Assembly: GCA_008501835.1 (NCBI GenBank)
Contig: QQUB01000299.1
Span: 1-20,459, forward strand
Origin: Bacteroidota bacterium
Lineage (GTDB): Bacteria > Bacteroidota > Bacteroidia > Chitinophagales > Saprospiraceae
Length of the DNA: 20,459 nucleotides
Direction of reading: 5' to 3'
This document shows, one piece after another, positions 1 through 8,268 of the stretch (positions are counted from its first letter, which is position 1; each line of letters opens with the position of its first letter). Made by a program: the position numbers and the translations under genes. The notes under the pieces were generated by a model that searched no databases, was not told the DNA's origin, and was given only the letters and a program-made list of their open reading frames with translations.

Positions 1-728
1 CCATCAAGCTGAAGGAATTGGTTAACCTGATCGAGCCTGTTGAAGGTACTGTTCCTAGAGGGTATGCGGGAGTAGCTTTTGCTGCTTCTGATGATGAAAG
101 ATCAGCTATGGAAGATCGTTTGAATGGATTGACTTCACTCAACGAAATGAATGTTCCAATCAATGGTTCTGTACCATATTATTATGAGGACACTGAGGAT
201 GAGCGAAATCGTGCCATGGCAGAAATCATTTCCAATCCTTATCCAATTACGGAAGCAGGACTGAAAAAAGGAAAAGACCTTTTTGTGATCAACTGTGCCA
301 TTTGCCATGGGGAAAAAGGTGACGGACTGGGTTATCTCGTCAATGATGAGGTCAATACCAATGTTAAATATCCTGCTGCTCCGGCTAATTTTGTTCAGGA
401 TGCATTCATCAATTCTTCCAATGGAAGGTATTATCATGCCATTATGTACGGAAAGAACGTGATGGGAGCTTTTGATGATAAGCTTTCTTACGAAGAACGC
501 TGGCAGGTGATCCATTATATTCGTTCCCTTCAGGCAAAAGCCAATGGAACAACTTATACTCAGTTGGAAAATACACTGAACCCTGAGTTCGGTACTCCAG
601 CAGGTCCGGATATGCCGGAAGAAAAACCAGCCGGAGATCATCAGGAAGGAGATCAGCACTCAGATGAGGGCGAAGAATCTCATGGAAACGAAGAACATTC
701 TTCAGACGATCATTCTGGAGGACATTAA
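1..728 (+). CDS. actE: Alternative complex III cytochrome c subunit ActE (5'-truncated by window edge)
   Basis: This is a periplasmic c-type cytochrome subunit of alternative complex III, the quinol:cytochrome c oxidoreductase used in place of bc1. The frame is open from base 3, and the first possible start is only a TTG at 18. The family's N-terminal lipoprotein signal is absent, so the gene very probably begins before the window. One heme c motif, CAICH, is encoded at 294-308. The downstream segment YGKNVMGAF (about 450-475) supplies a likely distal Met ligand. The N-terminal GTVPRG stretch is typical of ActE. The C-terminal 35 residues are unusually rich in His, Glu and Asp, ending SGGH. 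It sits 27 bases upstream of ActF in the same operon. The family assignment rests on the heme motif plus gene order and is fairly secure. Confidence 0.88.
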   Translation, partial: IKLKELVNLIEPVEGTVPRGYAGVAFAASDDERSAMEDRLNGLTSLNEMNVPINGSVPYYYEDTEDERNRAMAEIISNPYPITEAGLKKGKDLFVINCAICHGEKGDGLGYLVNDEVNTNVKYPAAPANFVQDAFINSSNGRYYHAIMYGKNVMGAFDDKLSYEERWQVIHYIRSLQAKANGTTYTQLENTLNPEFGTPAGPDMPEEKPAGDHQEGDQHSDEGEESHGNEEHSSDDHSGGH

Positions 729-755
729 TTAAGCAAGAAAAAAGTAATCATAGCG

Positions 756-2000
756 ATGAATCAATTTTCATTCGAATCGAAGCAAAAATCTGTACTCATT
801 GGAGGGATGATCCTGGGGTTGATCTGCCTTGCAGCCACCTGGTGGGTTGGGGATGACGGCCATCATACTCGTTTTTGGTCCAACTTCCTTCACAATTCAG
901 TATTCTTCACGGGAATTGCTTTTCTGGCACTTTTCATAAATACTGCATTTACCACGGCGCTTGCAGGGTGGCATGTTGTCTTTAAAAGAGTGTTCGAGGC
1001 TTATTCTCTGTTCCTGATCCCTGGATTAGTACTAATGCTGGTTATTATTGCCGGCATCTGGGGACATTTTCATCACCTCTATCACTGGGCTGACCCACAG
1101 GCGTTATTGCCTAATGAAGAAGGATATATTGATGAAATCCTTACAGGGAAATCAGGCTTTCTGAATAAATACTGGTATACTTTCGGAACATTGATTATCG
1201 TAGGTATGTGGATCTTCTTTGCGTTGAGACTCAGAAGGTTTTCTGTTGAAGAAGATAAATCAGGAACAACTGATTATGCACATTACAAGAAGACCCGCCT
1301 ATGGTCTGCAATCTTTTTGCCTTTGGCAGGTTTCTCCAGCGCAGCCATCGTTTGGCAGTGGGTGATGTCTACGGACTCTCACTGGTACAGTACCTTGTTT
1401 GCCTGGTATACCACTATCAGCTGGTTCGTAGCAGCTTTCGCTTCGATCATTTTGCTGATGATCTACCTTAAATCAAAGGGATATTATGAAAACGTGACGG
1501 ATGAGCATATGCATGACCTTGGAAAATATCTGTTTGCTTTCAGTATTTTCTGGACATATCTGTGGTTCTCACAGTACATGCTTATCTGGTATTCAAATAA
1601 CGGTGAGGAAACAATTTACTTCCACCTGAGAAGACAGAACTATCCTGTTTTATTTTATGGCAACCTAGTGTTAAACTTTTTAGTGCCATTCTTTGTTCTG
1701 ATGAGAAATGATACCAAACGAAAGTTTGGTACGCTCGCCTTAGTGGCAATTTTAACGCTCATTGGACACTGGATTGACTTCTTCCTCATGTTGAAGCCTG
1801 GAATCCGTGAAACAGCCATGCACGGTCATGGAGAGCATACTTTCGCATTGGGGTATTCTTTCCCAGGAGTTTTAGAATTCGGTATTTTAGTCGGGTTCGC
1901 CTCAGGTTTCCTCTATTTCGTATTTAGTAAGTTAAGTCAGGCGTCACTGGTGCCTGAGAACGATCCGTATTTGGGAGAAAGTCTTCATCACCACGTTTAG
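756..2000 (+). CDS. actF: Alternative complex III integral membrane subunit ActF
   Basis: This 414-residue polytopic membrane protein is the ActF subunit of alternative complex III, a large quinol-binding-type membrane subunit related to ActC/NrfD. The sequence shows about ten hydrophobic segments separated by short charged loops: residues about 12-32, 48-70, 84-105, 140-160, 185-205, 215-240, 258-280, 300-318, 325-345 and 368-392. Conserved-looking W/H-rich stretches include WQWVMSTDSHWYSTLFAW and the FWTYLWFSQYMLIWY region. The protein ends with a short HHHV tail. It begins at an ATG preceded by an A-rich leader and is separated from coxB by 40 A/T-rich bases. Its position between ActE and coxB is the standard Bacteroidota arrangement, in which complex III and oxidase form a supercomplex. 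Confidence 0.88.
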   Translation: MNQFSFESKQKSVLIGGMILGLICLAATWWVGDDGHHTRFWSNFLHNSVFFTGIAFLALFINTAFTTALAGWHVVFKRVFEAYSLFLIPGLVLMLVIIAGIWGHFHHLYHWADPQALLPNEEGYIDEILTGKSGFLNKYWYTFGTLIIVGMWIFFALRLRRFSVEEDKSGTTDYAHYKKTRLWSAIFLPLAGFSSAAIVWQWVMSTDSHWYSTLFAWYTTISWFVAAFASIILLMIYLKSKGYYENVTDEHMHDLGKYLFAFSIFWTYLWFSQYMLIWYSNNGEETIYFHLRRQNYPVLFYGNLVLNFLVPFFVLMRNDTKRKFGTLALVAILTLIGHWIDFFLMLKPGIRETAMHGHGEHTFALGYSFPGVLEFGILVGFASGFLYFVFSKLSQASLVPENDPYLGESLHHHV

Positions 2001-2040
2001 GAAATTGTATATTCAACGAAATACTTAAATAAAAACAATA

Positions 2041-3180
2041 ATGACTGGTTTACTCATTATTCTTTGTTTTGCACTTATTGTCATCATTGCGCTCCAGATT
2101 GGAAAGGTGACAGATATTACCAATAAGATTAAGGGAGAAGTAGAAGCGCAAAATTCAACAAACCGCAGAGTTGGTGTGTACTTCCTGATCTTCATGGTGG
2201 TTTTCCTGATAGCCAGTTTTGCATCAGCTATTTATTACAGGAATTATATGCTGGGTTTTGGTCCGCACGAATCTGCTTCTGAACATGGTGGATCGCTGGA
2301 CTTTATCTTTAAGTTGACATTATGGGTTACCCTCATTGTTTTCGTGTTGACTCAGATAGCCCTTTTCTATTTTGCTTTCAGATACAGAGGAAACTCAGGT
2401 AGGAAAGCAATGTTCTTCTCACATGATACCAAACTTGAGGTGATCTGGACCGGAGTTCCTGCAGTAGCGATGGCTCTGCTGGTAATCGGTGGTTTGGATG
2501 CCTGGAATGAAGTTATGGCAGATGTTGGTCCTGATGAGGAATATATGGAATTCGAAGCGACGGGTTATCAGTTTGCCTGGGCATTGCGTTACCCTGGCGA
2601 AGATGGTAAACTCGGTGAACGAGATTATACCATGATCAATGGTTCCAACCCGCTTGGACAGGATTGGACTGATGAGGCCAATTGGGATGACATTCATGTC
2701 AATGAAATTGTACTTCCTGTAGGTAAAAAAGTAAGAGTTAGAATTACGGCCAGGGATGTGCTGCACAGTTTCTTTTTACCACACTTCCGTGTAAAAATGG
2801 ATGCGGTGCCTGGTATGCCAACCTACTTCGTTTTCACTCCTTCCAAAACAACAGCGGAATACCGCGCTCAATTGAGTCAGTATCCTGAATATCAAAAGCC
2901 GGATCCAAATGATCCTGAAAAACAACTTTGGGAAACTTTTGATTACGAACTGGCATGTGCAGAGCTTTGCGGAAATGGTCACTTCAGTATGCGTAAGGTG
3001 GTGAAAATTGTAAAACAGGAAGAGTATGACAAGTGGCTTGCAGAGCAAAAGTCCTACTACCTGACGGCCATCCGCAATACTGACCAGGATCCGTTTAACG
3101 GTGAATTGCTTCCTGGAGAAACTGCTCCTGAAGAGCCGGTTGTAGAAGAAGAGAATGAAACAGAGACTGGAGGAGAATAA
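2041..3180 (+). CDS. coxB: Cytochrome c oxidase subunit II (CuA subunit)
   Basis: This is subunit II of an aa3-type heme-copper oxidase, which takes electrons from cytochrome c into the binuclear CuA site on the outer face of the membrane. At 379 residues it is longer than usual because two extra N-terminal hydrophobic helices (about 3-20 and 45-66) precede the usual pair (about 88-112 and 134-153). The cupredoxin domain follows. CuA ligands are intact: H242 in the VLHSFFLP motif, then C306, C310, H314 and M317 in CAELCGNGHFSM; E308 lies in the same loop. There is no fused heme c motif, consistent with ActE acting as a separate electron donor. The C-terminal 30 residues are acidic and low-complexity. 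It lies between actF and coxA, with 62 bases before coxA. Confidence 0.96.
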   Translation: MTGLLIILCFALIVIIALQIGKVTDITNKIKGEVEAQNSTNRRVGVYFLIFMVVFLIASFASAIYYRNYMLGFGPHESASEHGGSLDFIFKLTLWVTLIVFVLTQIALFYFAFRYRGNSGRKAMFFSHDTKLEVIWTGVPAVAMALLVIGGLDAWNEVMADVGPDEEYMEFEATGYQFAWALRYPGEDGKLGERDYTMINGSNPLGQDWTDEANWDDIHVNEIVLPVGKKVRVRITARDVLHSFFLPHFRVKMDAVPGMPTYFVFTPSKTTAEYRAQLSQYPEYQKPDPNDPEKQLWETFDYELACAELCGNGHFSMRKVVKIVKQEEYDKWLAEQKSYYLTAIRNTDQDPFNGELLPGETAPEEPVVEEENETETGGE

Positions 3181-3242
3181 TTCCGGTTATTCAGTTAATA
3201 ATTTAGACACACTCAAAGAAAAAAATAAAAAAACATCAGAAA

Positions 3243-5105
3243 ATGGCAAATGTTGTAACAAAGACTTCTGAATTAGACAGGAGTGACTTTCTGATACAAG
3301 AATTCGGCTATGATGATCACTTCCATGACCATCATCATGGAGATAAATATCAGTCGAATTTCATCTCTACATATATTTTTAGCCAGGATCACAAAATGAT
3401 CGCCAAGCAATTCCTGATTACGGGAATGATCTGGGCAATCATTGGTGCAGCTATGTCTTTGATCTTTAGGATGCAGCTTGGTTTCCCTGAAGAAAGTATG
3501 GCATGGATCAAACCATTGCTGGGTAAGTGGATTACCGTTAATGCAGAAGGTTTTGGTACATTGTCCCAGGATTTTTATTATTCCCTGGTGACCTTGCACG
3601 GTACGATTATCGTATTCTTTGTACTGACAGCCGGACTGAGTGGTACCTTCAGTAACCTGCTTATTCCATTGCAGATCGGTGCAAGGGATATGGCCTCTCC
3701 ATTCCTCAATATGTTGTCTTACTGGTTCTTCTTCCTCGCAGGTGCGGTGATGTTGTCATCATTGTTTGTGAGTACAGGGCCGTTTTCCGGAGGATGGGTT
3801 GCTTATCCGCCGCTCAGTGCCTTGCCCCAGGCCTCTATGGGGTCCGGAGTGGGTATGACGCTGTGGCTGGTTAGTCTGGTGTTATTTGTGGTTTCAGTTC
3901 TTTTAGGGGGTATCAACTACATTACCACAGTGCTGAACCTCAGAACAAAGGGAATGGGTATGTGGCGCATGCCTTTGACCATCTGGTCATTCTTCCTTAC
4001 GGCTATTATCGGGTTGTTGTCATTCCCTGTATTAGCTTCAGGATTTTTCCTTTTGATGCTCGATCGCGGATTGGGTACCAGTTTTTATTTGAGTGAAATA
4101 TTCATCAACGGACAAGTGTTGGATCAGGTGGGAGGAAGTCCAATCCTGTATCAGCACCTTTTCTGGTTCCTCGGTCACCCGGAGGTATATATCATCATTC
4201 TTCCTGCGATGGGTCTTACATCAGAAGTACTTTCGGTACATTCCCGTAAACCGATCTTTGGATACAAGGCGATGGTATATTCCATGATGGCCATTGGGTT
4301 CTTGTCCTTTATCGTTTGGGCACACCACATGTTTATGTCAGGTGTAAATCCATTCATTGCGAATTTCTTCGTAATCTTTACATTGATCATCGCTGTACCT
4401 TCAGCGGTTAAGGTGTTTAACTGGATTACGACCTTATATGGAGGTAATATACGATTTAACTCGGCGAGTATGTACGCCATCGGATTTGTATCGATGTTCA
4501 TTTCCGGTGGTTTGACAGGGATTTTCCTTGGTAACTCTGCCATTGATATTCAAATGCACGATACTTATTTCGTTGTGGCTCACTTCCACATCGTTATGGG
4601 GGTTGCTGCCTTCTTCGGTATGTTTGCCGGGGTTTACCACTGGTTCCCGAAGATGTACGGAAGGTTTATGAATGAAACCTTAGGAAAAATACATTTCTGG
4701 GGAACATTGGTAGGGGCCTATGCTGTATTTGGACCTATGCACTACCTGGGAGTTGCCGGGGTAGCGAGAAGGTATTACAGCTTTGATGTCTTCCAGGCCT
4801 TTGGTCATTTTGATGGCATGAATAAGTTTATCACCATTGCGGCCATTGTAACTTTTGTATTCCAGATCATTTTTGTGGTTAATTTCTTCTACAGTATCTG
4901 GAGAGGTAAAAAAGTTACTACCAAAAACCCATGGCAGGCACCAACTTTGGAATGGACAACGCCAATTCGTCCAGGACACGGTAACTGGCCTGGGAAATTG
5001 CCTACTGTTCAGCGTTGGGCATATGACTACTACAGTGATGAGGAAGGAAAGGACTTTACAGAGCAGATAGAACCATTGAAAGACGACGAGAAATCGGTAC
5101 ACTAA
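3243..5105 (+). CDS. coxA: Cytochrome c oxidase subunit I, A1-type
   Basis: This is the catalytic subunit of the terminal oxidase, reducing oxygen to water at the heme a3-CuB centre while pumping protons. All key residues are visible: H119 (low-spin heme), H312 in GHPEVY with E314 and the cross-linked Y316, H361 and H362 (CuB), and H447 and H449 in the HDTYFVVAHFHIV motif for hemes a3 and a. E314 in GHPEVY, together with D149 in ARDMASPFLN, points to an A1-type enzyme with a D-channel. Length is 620 residues. The N-terminal 45 residues before the first helix include an unusual His/Asp cluster, DDHFHDHHHGD. It is in the same operon as coxB and is followed after 89 bases by ctaB. Confidence 0.97.
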   Translation: MANVVTKTSELDRSDFLIQEFGYDDHFHDHHHGDKYQSNFISTYIFSQDHKMIAKQFLITGMIWAIIGAAMSLIFRMQLGFPEESMAWIKPLLGKWITVNAEGFGTLSQDFYYSLVTLHGTIIVFFVLTAGLSGTFSNLLIPLQIGARDMASPFLNMLSYWFFFLAGAVMLSSLFVSTGPFSGGWVAYPPLSALPQASMGSGVGMTLWLVSLVLFVVSVLLGGINYITTVLNLRTKGMGMWRMPLTIWSFFLTAIIGLLSFPVLASGFFLLMLDRGLGTSFYLSEIFINGQVLDQVGGSPILYQHLFWFLGHPEVYIIILPAMGLTSEVLSVHSRKPIFGYKAMVYSMMAIGFLSFIVWAHHMFMSGVNPFIANFFVIFTLIIAVPSAVKVFNWITTLYGGNIRFNSASMYAIGFVSMFISGGLTGIFLGNSAIDIQMHDTYFVVAHFHIVMGVAAFFGMFAGVYHWFPKMYGRFMNETLGKIHFWGTLVGAYAVFGPMHYLGVAGVARRYYSFDVFQAFGHFDGMNKFITIAAIVTFVFQIIFVVNFFYSIWRGKKVTTKNPWQAPTLEWTTPIRPGHGNWPGKLPTVQRWAYDYYSDEEGKDFTEQIEPLKDDEKSVH

Positions 5106-5108
5106 TAC

Positions 5109-5161
5109 AGTCTGCAGTCCCCAGTCCACAGTTGGCATTCAAATACTGATGACTGAAGACT
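5109..5161. repeat. Imperfect inverted repeat of AGTC-type words between coxA and ctaB
   Basis: The left arm AGTCTGCAGTCCCCAGT (5109-5125) and the reverse complement of the right arm at 5145-5161 agree at 14 of 17 positions, with a 19-base spacer. Each arm is itself a run of degenerate CAGTC/CAGT words. It could fold as a hairpin inside the operon transcript, between the oxidase genes and heme O synthase. No U-run follows directly, so it is not a classical terminator. Function is unknown; a decayed intergenic repeat or a processing/stability element are both possible. Confidence 0.55.
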
Positions 5162-5194
5162 ATTATTGAGGAATTGAAAAAAAAAAGAGTTTAA

Positions 5195-6103
5195 GTGTCC
5201 GTAAAAACAGATACAAAAAGTATAAAATCAAAAAGCCTTGTCTTGCAAAAAGTGCAGGACTATACACAGCTGATAAAGATCAGATTGACGCTTACGGTTG
5301 TTTTTTCCTCAGTGCTGGCATTTTTGATCGCTTCTCCCGGAGCTATTGACTGGGTGGCAGTATTGATTCTGTTCCTGGGAGGTTTTCTGGTAACCAGTGC
5401 AGCAAATGCACTCAACCAGGTGCTGGAGAAAGACTACGATCGTTTGATGGAACGTACTGCTGAAAGGCCCTTGGCTGCAGGCAGGATGAAAATGGCAGAA
5501 GCAGTGATGGTTGCAGGGATGATGACTTTGTTGGGAATTATCTTCCTGGCTATGTTCAACCCCTGGACAGCGTTTTTTGGAATGGTGGCTTTGGTTTCAT
5601 ATGCCTTTATTTATACACCATTGAAGCGAATTGCACCAATTGCCATTTTTGTAGGAGCGATTCCGGGAGCTTTACCGGCTTTGATCGGGTGTACGGCTGC
5701 TGAAGGAAGACTTACCCTTTTGGGACTGACTTTATTCAGTTTACAGTTTTTCTGGCAGTTTCCACATTTTTGGTCGATTGGATACCTTGGATTTGGTGAT
5801 TACCGAAAAGCAGGTTTCAGATTTATACCGGCAGGAAAAACGGAAGATGCCCCGGACCGTAATATTGGATTACAGGCATTGTTTTATGCAATGTTGTTGT
5901 CCGTAGCGAGCGTGGGTCCCTGGTTACTGGGAGCTACGGGATGGATTTCTGCTGTGATTGCTGTGGGAGTGGGATTGGTTTTCGTTTATTTTGCCTGGAA
6001 TTTCTACAGGAAATTTGAGCGAAAAGGAGCATTAAAACTGATGTTTTTCTCCTTCTTGTACATTCCCCTGACGTTTATCGCTTTTTATTTGGATAAGATT
6101 TAA
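5195..6103 (+). CDS. ctaB: Protoheme IX farnesyltransferase (heme O synthase)
   Basis: This UbiA-superfamily membrane prenyltransferase attaches a farnesyl group to heme b to give heme O, the precursor of the heme a used by the oxidase encoded next to it. At 302 residues it has the normal length, with about nine hydrophobic helices. The prenyl-diphosphate/Mg site is the NALNQVLEKDYDRLMERT segment at residues 71-88 (N71, D80, D82, R87), followed by the family's RPLAAGRM. A second family signature, QFPHFWSIGYLGFGDYRKAG, lies near residue 190. The start is GTG at 5195 after an A-rich leader; no in-frame ATG gives a full N-terminus. It is nine bases upstream of the short subunit III gene. Confidence 0.94.
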   Translation: MSVKTDTKSIKSKSLVLQKVQDYTQLIKIRLTLTVVFSSVLAFLIASPGAIDWVAVLILFLGGFLVTSAANALNQVLEKDYDRLMERTAERPLAAGRMKMAEAVMVAGMMTLLGIIFLAMFNPWTAFFGMVALVSYAFIYTPLKRIAPIAIFVGAIPGALPALIGCTAAEGRLTLLGLTLFSLQFFWQFPHFWSIGYLGFGDYRKAGFRFIPAGKTEDAPDRNIGLQALFYAMLLSVASVGPWLLGATGWISAVIAVGVGLVFVYFAWNFYRKFERKGALKLMFFSFLYIPLTFIAFYLDKI

Positions 6104-6111
6104 TAAATATA

Positions 6112-6693
6112 ATGAGCACTACAACATTGACAACAACCCCTTATTTAAGGAGTACGATTCACCCGCTTAAGTTTGCGCTTTGGGTGGCCTGCGGTAGCAT
6201 GTTGATGGTATTTGCTGCACTGACTAGTGCTTATGTAGTGAGACATGCTTCAGGTAACTGGCTCGAATTCCAGATGCCGAGGCCGTTTTTCTACAGTACT
6301 ATTGTGATGTTGCTCAGTAGCGTTACTTTGCATATTGCTTATAACGCTTTTAAAAATGGTAAAGAAAATCTCTACAAGTCTTTGTTGGTGGTTTCCATGT
6401 TACTGGCTTTAGGGTTTTTATACACACAATACCTGGGTTGGATGGGGCTTGAATCCATTGGATTGCCTTTGAAAACCAATGCTTCAGGAGATTTTGTATA
6501 TGCGCTTTCCTGGTTGCATGCAGGGCACGTACTTGGAGGAGTAGCTGCACTATTGGTTGCGACCATTGTGGCTTTTTCCATGAAATTTAAAGTGACTGCT
6601 GCACGCAAGTTACGTTTTGAACTTACGCTTACCTATTGGCATTTTGTCGATTTCTTGTGGGTGTATTTATTTTTATTCTTTTTATTGCAATAG
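6112..6693 (+). CDS. Cytochrome c oxidase subunit III family protein (short form)
   Basis: This 193-residue membrane protein of the heme-copper oxidase subunit III family has five hydrophobic helices (about 20-45, 60-82, 90-112, 125-152 and 170-193). The final helix carries the family signature YWHFVDFLWVYLF, and the fourth helix has WLHAGHVLGG, the counterpart of the conserved helix-4 His/Gly segment. It lacks the two extra N-terminal helices of mitochondrial-type Cox3. It is the first of two adjacent subunit III genes, 24 bases ahead of the second. The pair is common in Bacteroidota oxidase operons, but what each copy contributes to the complex cannot be judged from sequence. Confidence 0.85.
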   Translation: MSTTTLTTTPYLRSTIHPLKFALWVACGSMLMVFAALTSAYVVRHASGNWLEFQMPRPFFYSTIVMLLSSVTLHIAYNAFKNGKENLYKSLLVVSMLLALGFLYTQYLGWMGLESIGLPLKTNASGDFVYALSWLHAGHVLGGVAALLVATIVAFSMKFKVTAARKLRFELTLTYWHFVDFLWVYLFLFFLLQ

Positions 6694-6717
6694 TTAATAT
6701 TTAAACAGATATAACTG

Positions 6718-7725
6718 ATGGCGAATTCAGCACATGAACCGGAAGTTCAGCAGAACGAGGACCTTTGGTCAGGAGGAAAACAACCTTTGAAGGTTAGTTA
6801 TGGAAAACTGATGATGTGGTATTTCCTGTTGTCGGATGCTTTCACTTTTGCAGGTTTTCTTATCGCTTACGGAGCATTGCGTTTCAGCAGTGCAACCTGG
6901 CCTATTCCAGATGATGTATTTTCAACGGCTCCCTTCAATAACTTCGGTTTGGGACACGAAACTAAGCTCCCGCTTATGTTCGTAACCATTATGTCATTCC
7001 TTTTGATCATCAGTTCCGTTACTATGGTACGGGCGGTACAGGAAGGACATAGAGAAAACAAAAGAGGAGTTGTATTCTGGATGTTGATGACCATTATCGG
7101 AGGATTGGGATTCCTTTCCTGCCAGGCGTGGGAGTGGACAAACCTGATCAAGGATGAGCATATGACTGTTAATCGTGATCCATTTGGAACACATACTTTA
7201 GACGGAGTTTACCTGAATCCTGATGGTTCCGAATCTGATGAGGTTTTCAAAGCGGGTGACGGTTATTTGGTTCACAAACATCACGTAGATCACGGAGATG
7301 ATGCTCATGGTCACGACAGCCACGGAGATGATGGCCACGGCGCCGAAGACCATGGTAGTGACGATGGACACGGAGGAGATGAGTATGCCTATGAAGTGGG
7401 AGACCATGCCGGATATGTGATGGATGAAAATGGCTTTGTTTTCAAAAAATTCAAAGTGACTACTGATGGAGATATGAAAGGCCAGGTAATGGCACAGGAG
7501 TTCGGACCAAAGGCATTTGGAGCCTTATTCTTCTTCATTACCGGATTCCACGGTTTCCACGTATTCTCAGGAGTATTATTCCTGCTCATTATCATGATCA
7601 ATGCCGCAGGCGGCGTGTACGTAAAACGTAAGAATGGTTATGAAATGGTGGAAAAGATCGGCCTCTACTGGCACTTTGTAGATTTGGTCTGGGTATTTGT
7701 ATTCCTGGTATTTTACTTACTTTAA
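6718..7725 (+). CDS. coxC: Cytochrome c oxidase subunit III with His-rich loop
   Basis: This is the second subunit III family protein, 335 residues. Helices are at about 31-56, 83-106, 119-144, 264-298 and 313-335, and the C-terminal YWHFVDLVWVFVFL signature is the same as in the preceding gene. It is longer than its neighbour because about 110 residues (about 150-260) separate helices 3 and 4. Residues 186-230 of this loop contain eleven His alternating with Asp and Gly, for example HGDDAHGHDSHGDDGHG. By standard subunit III topology the loop should face the periplasm (inference). Metal buffering or delivery is conceivable but unproven. It is followed after 27 bases by the subunit IV gene. 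The symbol is given by family; it could equally be called ctaE. Confidence 0.9.
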   Translation: MANSAHEPEVQQNEDLWSGGKQPLKVSYGKLMMWYFLLSDAFTFAGFLIAYGALRFSSATWPIPDDVFSTAPFNNFGLGHETKLPLMFVTIMSFLLIISSVTMVRAVQEGHRENKRGVVFWMLMTIIGGLGFLSCQAWEWTNLIKDEHMTVNRDPFGTHTLDGVYLNPDGSESDEVFKAGDGYLVHKHHVDHGDDAHGHDSHGDDGHGAEDHGSDDGHGGDEYAYEVGDHAGYVMDENGFVFKKFKVTTDGDMKGQVMAQEFGPKAFGALFFFITGFHGFHVFSGVLFLLIIMINAAGGVYVKRKNGYEMVEKIGLYWHFVDLVWVFVFLVFYLL

Positions 7726-7752
7726 TTTGATAATTCTTAAAACGAATATAAA

Positions 7753-8181
7753 ATGGCACATTTGAGTTATGAGGCAGGTAAGAAAAGAGTTTACTACGGA
7801 TTAATTCTCCTTGCAGTAGTTACTCTTGTTGAAGTATCCTTCTCCCTGCTGGGTAAAGACCATATTATTGAAGGGGTGGAAGCTATGTCCTGGACGGTAT
7901 ACGTTATTGGATTTATTCTGATCGCTTTGTCTCTTTATAAAGCTTATTTCATCATTTACGAGTTTATGCACATGAAATACGAAGTGCGTGGACTGGCGTG
8001 GAGCGTTTTGTTGCCGACATCGCTGCTGATCTGGGCGGTAATTGCTTTCTTTCAGGAAGGTAACTCCTGGAAAAACAGACGTCACAATGATGGTAATCCT
8101 GGCAGTAAAAAAGAAGTTCCTGCAGAGCAGCAAGGTATGCTCATTGGTGAGGATGTTTATATCCTGTCAGGAAGAGGGTAA
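7753..8181 (+). CDS. Cytochrome c oxidase subunit IV (prokaryotic type)
   Basis: This small membrane subunit of the aa3 oxidase has 142 residues. Three hydrophobic segments (about 14-34, 46-66 and 78-100) match the prokaryotic subunit IV (CyoD-like) fold. The motif YEFMHMKYEVRGLAWSVLLP between helices 2 and 3 is typical of Bacteroidota subunit IV. The hydrophilic tail of about 40 residues has a run of Asn, Arg and Lys. It is the last gene before a strong terminator at 8201-8242, so it closes the main oxidase transcription unit. Confidence 0.85.
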   Translation: MAHLSYEAGKKRVYYGLILLAVVTLVEVSFSLLGKDHIIEGVEAMSWTVYVIGFILIALSLYKAYFIIYEFMHMKYEVRGLAWSVLLPTSLLIWAVIAFFQEGNSWKNRRHNDGNPGSKKEVPAEQQGMLIGEDVYILSGRG

Positions 8182-8200
8182 TATTATTTTTTTATTACCT

Positions 8201-8242
8201 AAAAAGCGATCTTTGTCCCTTAAACAAAGGTCGCTTTTTTTT
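8201..8242 (+). terminator. Rho-independent terminator after the oxidase operon
   Basis: The left arm AAAAAGCGATCTTTGT (8201-8216) pairs with 8224-8239 over 16 positions with a single G-U pair and a 7-base loop. A run of U follows to 8242. The A-run on the left side makes it potentially bidirectional. It begins 19 bases after the subunit IV stop and ends 26 bases before the SCO-like gene. Confidence 0.9.
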
Positions 8243-8268
8243 GTTGGATCAATAATAACCATTAAGTG

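Noticed and set aside
18..20. TTG at 18 as the true start of ActE
   Set aside because: The frame is open upstream to the window edge and the family needs an N-terminal export signal that is missing here; the gene more likely starts outside the window.
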